64,000 nt of DNA, from positions 1-64,000 of the forward strand of contig JAGYJX010000005.1 of NCBI GenBank assembly GCA_018401495.1, written 5' to 3'. Within the stretch, counting starts at the first letter, position 1. Each line of letters begins with the position of its first letter. The notes beneath the pieces are model-generated. The model ran no database searches. It was given only the letters and a program-made list of their open reading frames with translations, and was not told the DNA's origin. Shown here piece after piece: positions 58,018-64,000 of this stretch. The translations under genes were made by a program, and so were the position numbers. This DNA comes from Rhodospirillaceae bacterium. Its GTDB lineage: Bacteria > Pseudomonadota > Alphaproteobacteria > Thalassobaculales > Thalassobaculaceae.

Positions 58018-58906
58018 CGACACCCGCCCACGATCTCCCGCGGTCCTACTGGCGCACCACGGTGGCCGCCGCCTGGGCCGGCCTGCTGACCGCCTTCAAC
58101 ACCAACAAGACCTCGTGGGTCGGCCTGGCGCTGTTCGTGGCGGTCTGCCTGATGGCGGTGTTCGCCCCGCTGATCGCGCCGCACGACCCGCTGGCCCAGA
58201 GCATCCTGTACCGCCTGAAGCCGCCGAGCGCCGAGTTCTGGATGGGCACCGACTACTACGGCCGCGACATCCTCTCGCGGCTGATCCACGGCGCCCGGAT
58301 CTCGCTGTTCATCGGGCTGGTGGCGATCGGCATCGCCCTGGTCATCGGCTCGCTGATCGGCCTGATCGCCGGCTACTACGGCGGCCGCACCGACATCATC
58401 ATCATGCAGTCGATGGACGTGCTGCTGGCGTTCCCGTCGCTGATCCTCGGCCTGATCGTGGTGGCGATGCTGGGCCCGAGCGTCACCAACCTGGTGATCG
58501 CCATCGCGCTGACCGCCATCCCGCCGTTCGCGCGGATCGCCCGCGCCCCGACCATGACGGTGAAGGAGCGCGAGTTCGTCGAGGCCGGCCGCTCGCTCGG
58601 CTATTCCGACCTGCGCCTGATGCTCGGGCACATCCTGCCGAACATCCTGCCGGAGATCCTGGTGATGGGCTCGCTGTGGCTGGCCACCGCCATCCGGGTC
58701 GAGGCGTCGCTGGCCTTCATCGGCCTCGGGGTGGCGCCGCCGACCGCCACCTGGGGCGGCATGATCCGCGAGGGCTTCGAGAACATCCTCGACAGCTTCT
58801 GGCTGGCGCTGTTCCCGAGCCTGGCGATCCTGGTGGTGGTGTTCGCCCTCAATCTGCTCGGCGACGGGCTGCGCGACGCCATCGACCCGAAGCTGCGGGG
58901 CGAGTC

Positions 58907-58910
<4 letters not shown>
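58014..58910 (+). CDS. ABC transporter permease (DppC type)
   Basis: A 298-residue partner permease. [20 protein letters not shown] and the [20 protein letters not shown] loop are DppC/OppC signatures. The EAA loop is [18 protein letters not shown]. The closing [17 protein letters not shown] is typical. It overlaps both neighbours (ATGA with the DppB-type gene, GTGA with the ATPase gene), so the three are translated together. Confidence 0.95.
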
Positions 58911-60750
<1,840 letters not shown>

Positions 60751-60783
60751 GAGCGGGAGCGTGGCACACGATGCCCGAACGGT

Positions 60784-61008
60784 TGAACCCCCGGTGGAAC
60801 TTCGCCGGCGCTTCTCGATCTGCTCAACCTGAGCGCCGGGTCCCGGGTCGGGCTGGCTGTCGACAACGGAAGGCTGGTCGTCAGGCCGCGGGCAACCGCA
60901 CTACGCTCGAGCGAGTTGTTGAGGCAAAGGTGCGATGCCTCCGCCGAGCCGACCGGCGAGGACCGTGCGTGGGTCGACGGTGCTCGCGCAGGGGAAGAGC
61001 TGATCTGA
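60784..61008 (+). pseudogene. MazE/ChpAI-type antitoxin remnant
   Basis: The reading LLDLLNLSAGSRVGLAVDNG, then RLVVRPRA, SSELLRQRCDAS, EDRAWVDGARAGEELI matches the AbrB-fold ChpAI/MazE antitoxins. The N-terminal strand is lost and an in-frame stop lies just upstream, so no complete protein is made. No MazF/PemK-like toxin is seen beside it. Confidence 0.6.
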
Positions 61009-61061
61009 TGGAGCGTGGCGACGTCTCACCGTCCAGCCACAGCTCACGACAGGACCCCGCC

Positions 61062-61891
61062 ATGCACACCTCTCCACCCAGGGCATCGCCCTCCCCAAGC
61101 TCGGCCTCGGCACCTTCAAGCTGACCGGCGCCGACGGTCAGGCCGCGGTCGAGAGCGCGCTGGCGATGGGCTACCGCCACATCGACACCGCCGAGATGTA
61201 CGGCAACGAGGAGCCGGTGGGCGCCGGGATCGCGGCGTCGGGGGTGGCGCGCGGCGACCTCCACGTTACCACCAAGGCCTGGCACGACCACCTCGCGCCC
61301 GACGCCCTGCGGCGCGCCCTCGACGGCAGCCTCGGGCGCCTGAAGCTCGACCATGTCGATCTCTACCTGGTGCATTGGCCGGCGCCTGGGATGGACCTCG
61401 CGGCCGCCCTGTCGACCCTGGTGCGCCTCAAGGAGGAGGGCCTGATCCGCGCCCTCGGCGTCGCCAACTTCACCCTGCCGCTGCTGCGCCAGGCGATCGA
61501 GGAGATCGGCGCGCCGATCGCCTGCAACCAGGTCGAGTACCACGTCTACCTCGACCAGTCTGGCCTGCTGGACTACCTGCGCCCCCGGTCGGTGCCGCTG
61601 GTGGCGTACTGCCCGGTGGCGCAGGGCCGGGTCGCCGACGACCCGGTGCTGGCGCGGATCGCCGCCAAGCACGGCGCCTCGCCGGCGCAGGTGGCGCTGA
61701 AATGGCTGCTCGACCAGGACGGCGTGTCGGCGATCCCCAAATCGCAGCGCCCGGCCGGCCAGCGCGCCAACCTCGACGCCTGGAAGGTTACCCTGGACGA
61801 CGACGACCGCCGCGCCATCGCCGGGCTGCGCAAGGACCAGCGGCTGGTGAACCCGGCCTTCGCGCCGCGCTGGGACGCTCCAGCCGGCTGA
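61062..61891 (+). CDS. Aldo/keto reductase, one frame break
   Basis: An NADPH-dependent carbonyl reductase of about 276 residues. The catalytic tetrad is visible: Asp and Tyr in HIDTAEMYGNE, Lys in VTTKAWHD, His in LYLVHWPAPG. The NADPH site includes SAIPKSQRPAGQRANL, close to the usual IPKS motif. Near 61071 the start MHT must gain one base to join STQGIALPKLGLGTF. It lies after the ABC operon but is separated by the antitoxin remnant. Confidence 0.88.
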
Positions 61892-61913
61892 GGCCGGCGC
61901 CGGACGCGCCGGG

Positions 61914-62684
61914 TCACGCTCCGGCGATCAGCCAGACGCCGTACCCGGCCATCGCCGCGCCGCTGGCCCGCGCGATCCACGGGCCGCCGGGTAGAAGCTT
62001 CTCGGCGAACACCAAGAGCGTGATCGCCGCCATCCACAGCAGGTTCATCACGCCAACCGCGAACAGCAGCGTCATCAGCGGCCAGCAGCAGCCGAGGCAA
62101 TAGGCGCCGTGCTCGACGCCCATGCGCAACGCCCCGCCTGGGCCGTCGCGCCAGCGGTTCAGCAGGAAGCTGAAGGGCGGCCGGCAATGCCTGAGGCAAG
62201 CCTGCTTCAGCGGGGTGAGCTGGTAGGCGCCGGCCAGCAGGAACAGCCCGCCGCCGACCAGCGCGCTGGTCGGGGTCAGCGCCGGCGACAGCAGTCCCTG
62301 CCGGTCCAGCGCCCATTGCAGCACCGTCGCGGCCGCCGAGAAGCCGCCCCACAGCAGCAGGTAGCCGGCCGCGAACAGCGTCACCAGCCCGACCCGGCCG
62401 GCGCCCGCGCGATCCCGGTGCAGGGCGGCGAAGGTCAGCAGCATCGGCGCCGCCGTCGGCAGCATCATGCCGACCATCATCGCCGCCCACATGGCGAAGG
62501 TCAGCGCGAACGCCGCCGGCGACCAGGCCGGCGCCGCCGGCATCGCCATGCCGGCCATGGCTTCCATGCCGTGGCCGTGATGCAGGGTGTACAGCCAGGC
62601 CAGGGCGCTGACGCCGGCCACCGCCAGCAGGACGATGACCCGCTCGCGCAGCAGCAGGCGCGGCAGCGTGGCCTCGGCCGACAC
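61914..62684 (-). CDS. DUF2182 family integral membrane protein
   Basis: A 256-residue protein with about 7 helices. LTFAMWAAMMVGMMLPTAAPML, the LTPLKQACLRHCRPP loop, MGVEHGAYCLGCCWPLM and WMAAITLLVFAEKL are hallmarks of DUF2182, sometimes annotated as metal-binding. The N-terminal loop is Met/His-rich (LHHGHGMEAMAGMAMP). Its start directly follows the DUF1326 stop, so the two are co-translated. Confidence 0.9.
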   Translation of the reverse strand: MSAEATLPRLLLRERVIVLLAVAGVSALAWLYTLHHGHGMEAMAGMAMPAAPAWSPAAFALTFAMWAAMMVGMMLPTAAPMLLTFAALHRDRAGAGRVGLVTLFAAGYLLLWGGFSAAATVLQWALDRQGLLSPALTPTSALVGGGLFLLAGAYQLTPLKQACLRHCRPPFSFLLNRWRDGPGGALRMGVEHGAYCLGCCWPLMTLLFAVGVMNLLWMAAITLLVFAEKLLPGGPWIARASGAAMAGYGVWLIAGA

Positions 62685-63302
62685 TCAGGCGCTCCAGGCG
62701 AACGGGGCGAAGTGGCCGTTGTTGCCCTTGCCGATCATCTCGAGGTCCAGCCCGAAACCCTGCACGCTGTAGCGACTGGCGCGGGCCAGCGCCAGCCGCC
62801 GACCGGCCGGGTGCGAGACGTTGTCGAGCCAGATCGGCTCGCCGCTGCCGTTTCGCGACACCACTGCGGCGATCTCGAAGGACAGCGTTTCGGCGATCGT
62901 CACCGAGCGGGTCAGCCCGTCGTCGGCGAAGGTCATCGCCTTGAACTCCACACCGCGGAAATCGCCGACCATGGCCTTGCGGATCATCCCCGGGGTGCCG
63001 CCGACCTCGCCGCTGACGATCGCCGACAGCGCGGCCCGCTGCGCCGCGTCGGCGCGCTCGTCGACCACGCAGCCGAGCACCCAGTTGCCGTCGGCCATCA
63101 CCTTGCCGGAGCGCAGCAGCAGCGCGAAGCCGAGCCCGTCCAGCCGGACCCCGGCGCTTTCCCCCTCCGCGATCCGGAACACCAGGGCGGCGGTGCAATG
63201 GTCCTGCGTGGCCCCCTCCTGCGGGTTGGTGAAGATGCACGGGCACAGGTAGTCGCAGTTGCAGCTTTCCAGGTACTCGCCGCTGATCCGCCAGTCCGTC
63301 AT
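62685..63302 (-). CDS. DUF1326 domain protein
   Basis: A 205-residue DUF1326 protein. ESCNCDYLCPCIFTNPQEG near residue 12 holds a CxCxxxCxC metal-like motif that defines the family. The rest is beta-rich (VMADGNWVLGCVVDERAD). Function unknown. It is the usual partner of DUF2182, with which it overlaps or abuts here. The two probably form a membrane system binding copper or another soft metal, which is inference. Confidence 0.88.
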   Translation of the reverse strand: MTDWRISGEYLESCNCDYLCPCIFTNPQEGATQDHCTAALVFRIAEGESAGVRLDGLGFALLLRSGKVMADGNWVLGCVVDERADAAQRAALSAIVSGEVGGTPGMIRKAMVGDFRGVEFKAMTFADDGLTRSVTIAETLSFEIAAVVSRNGSGEPIWLDNVSHPAGRRLALARASRYSVQGFGLDLEMIGKGNNGHFAPFAWSA

Positions 63303-63498
63303 GCCGCCCTCACCGGTTCGTCTCGCCCCTGCCACCGCCGACAGGCCCCTCGCCGCAGGATAGTACGGCGACCTCGGGCGTCGGGCCACGTCCCTGTCTC
63401 GTGCCCGATCCGGAACGGCAGTCGTGCCGGCTGCGGGCCGTGCATTCCGGCGCAATCTTGCCATCATGCTGCACCGCAACCACTGGACGGATGACGCG

Positions 63499-64000
63499 AT
63501 GAACGACCAGGCGCCGACCGTGACCTCCAAGACCCAGGCGCTGGCCCGGCGCTACGGCGCCGACGCGGTGCCGGCCGCCGGCCCCTGGAACCAGCACCTC
63601 GACCTGCTGCTGTCGCACCGCTCGGTGCGCGGCTACCGGGGCGACGCCCTGCCGGATGGCACGCTGGAGACCCTGGTCGCCGCCGCCCAGTCCGCCGCCA
63701 CCAGTTCCAACCTGCAGACCTGGTCGGTGGTGGCGGTGACCGACCCGGCGGCCAAGGCGGTGCTGGCGAAGGTCGCCAACAACCAGAAGCACATCGAGCA
63801 GTGCCCGCTGTTCCTGGTCTGGCTGGCCGACATCTCGCGCAACCAGCGCCTGGCCGCCGAGGAGAACGCCGACCTGGTCGCCGCCGGGTACCTGGAGACT
63901 TTCCTGGTCGCCGCGATCGACGCCGCGCTGGCCGCCCAGAACGCCACCGTGGCGGCGGAATCGCTCGGCCTGTCGACGGTCTACATCGGCGCGCTGCGCA
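63499..64000 (+). CDS. Nitroreductase family protein (partial)
   Basis: The first 167 residues of an NfsA-like FMN nitroreductase, cut by the window end. SHRSVRGYRGDALPDGTLE is the classic N-terminal FMN segment, and AAQSAATSSNLQTWSVVAV follows. The AESLGLSTVYIGALR segment also fits. It reduces nitro- or quinone substrates with NAD(P)H in related enzymes. ATG at 63499 has no clear Shine-Dalgarno beyond GGA. It is divergent from DUF1326. Confidence 0.88.
   Translation, partial: MNDQAPTVTSKTQALARRYGADAVPAAGPWNQHLDLLLSHRSVRGYRGDALPDGTLETLVAAAQSAATSSNLQTWSVVAVTDPAAKAVLAKVANNQKHIEQCPLFLVWLADISRNQRLAAEENADLVAAGYLETFLVAAIDAALAAQNATVAAESLGLSTVYIGALR

Overview
The window is very GC-rich and looks like chromosomal DNA of an alphaproteobacterium, probably Rhodospirillales-like. 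Markers are the order YfgM-like TPR protein-bamB-der, the small alphaproteobacterial families DUF2794 and DUF3126, and a ppx/gppA-rlmE-guaB-rsmB-guaA neighbourhood beside a tRNA-Gln. Both ends cut genes: a sensor protein on the left (minus strand) and a nitroreductase on the right (plus strand). There is no rRNA, no CRISPR array and no complete insertion sequence.

Layout. 0-5.5 kb: Cache/HAMP/PAS sensor, der, bamB and a TPR membrane protein. 5.7-9.4 kb: small regulatory and hypothetical genes (DUF2794, zinc-ribbon, PilZ), an SDR and a secreted protein with two CAP domains. 9.4-15.5 kb: nucleoside hydrolase with a membrane protein, DUF3126, then a zinc alcohol dehydrogenase and cation P-type ATPase pair behind an FNR/FixK-type box. 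15.6-17.7 kb: a tight operon of DUF72, an Ada-like Cys protein and AlkB. 17.8-18.5 kb: tandem intergenic repeats that truncate an HxlR regulator. 19.3-26.9 kb: a lower-GC metal island with DUF411, a YHS-type copper ATPase behind a CueR/HmrR-like operator, an APC permease, a 42-residue membrane protein, and a decaying tail (permease end, thioredoxin stub, ruined Zn/Cd-type ATPase). 26.9-37.0 kb: ppk2, then purine and rRNA-modification housekeeping genes. 37.2-38.4 kb: a low-GC yaeQ gene between tRNA-Gln and an IS6-family transposase remnant. 38.5-47.3 kb: DUF533, HerA-like ATPase, a small catabolic group (M20 peptidase, TIM-barrel isomerase, epimerase, TPP enzyme), a ParDE module and a Cys-rich protein. 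47.4-60.8 kb: a large catabolic cluster with amidohydrolase, three DAO-type FAD oxidoreductases, an HcnA/HcnB-like iron-sulfur/FAD pair and a complete peptide/opine-type ABC importer. 60.8-64 kb: antitoxin remnant, aldo/keto reductase, DUF2182-DUF1326 pair and nitroreductase.

How the genes may work together. The 47-61 kb block reads as uptake of a small N-substituted amino acid or opine-like compound by the ABC importer, followed by oxidation through membrane- or electron-carrier-linked FAD/Fe-S dehydrogenases. The boxes ahead of the ADH-ATPase pair, ppk2 and the Cys-rich gene suggest a shared low-oxygen or energy-stress response. The 15.6-17.7 kb operon may be an alkylation-repair set.

Caution. 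At least fifteen genes, including essential der and guaB, carry one-base frame breaks while both halves remain perfectly conserved. This is best explained by indel errors in the assembly, so such genes are given as single CDS entries with the break noted. The ruined Zn/Cd ATPase region (24.2-26.9 kb) differs: it has many breaks, in-frame stops and deletions, and is called a true pseudogene remnant.
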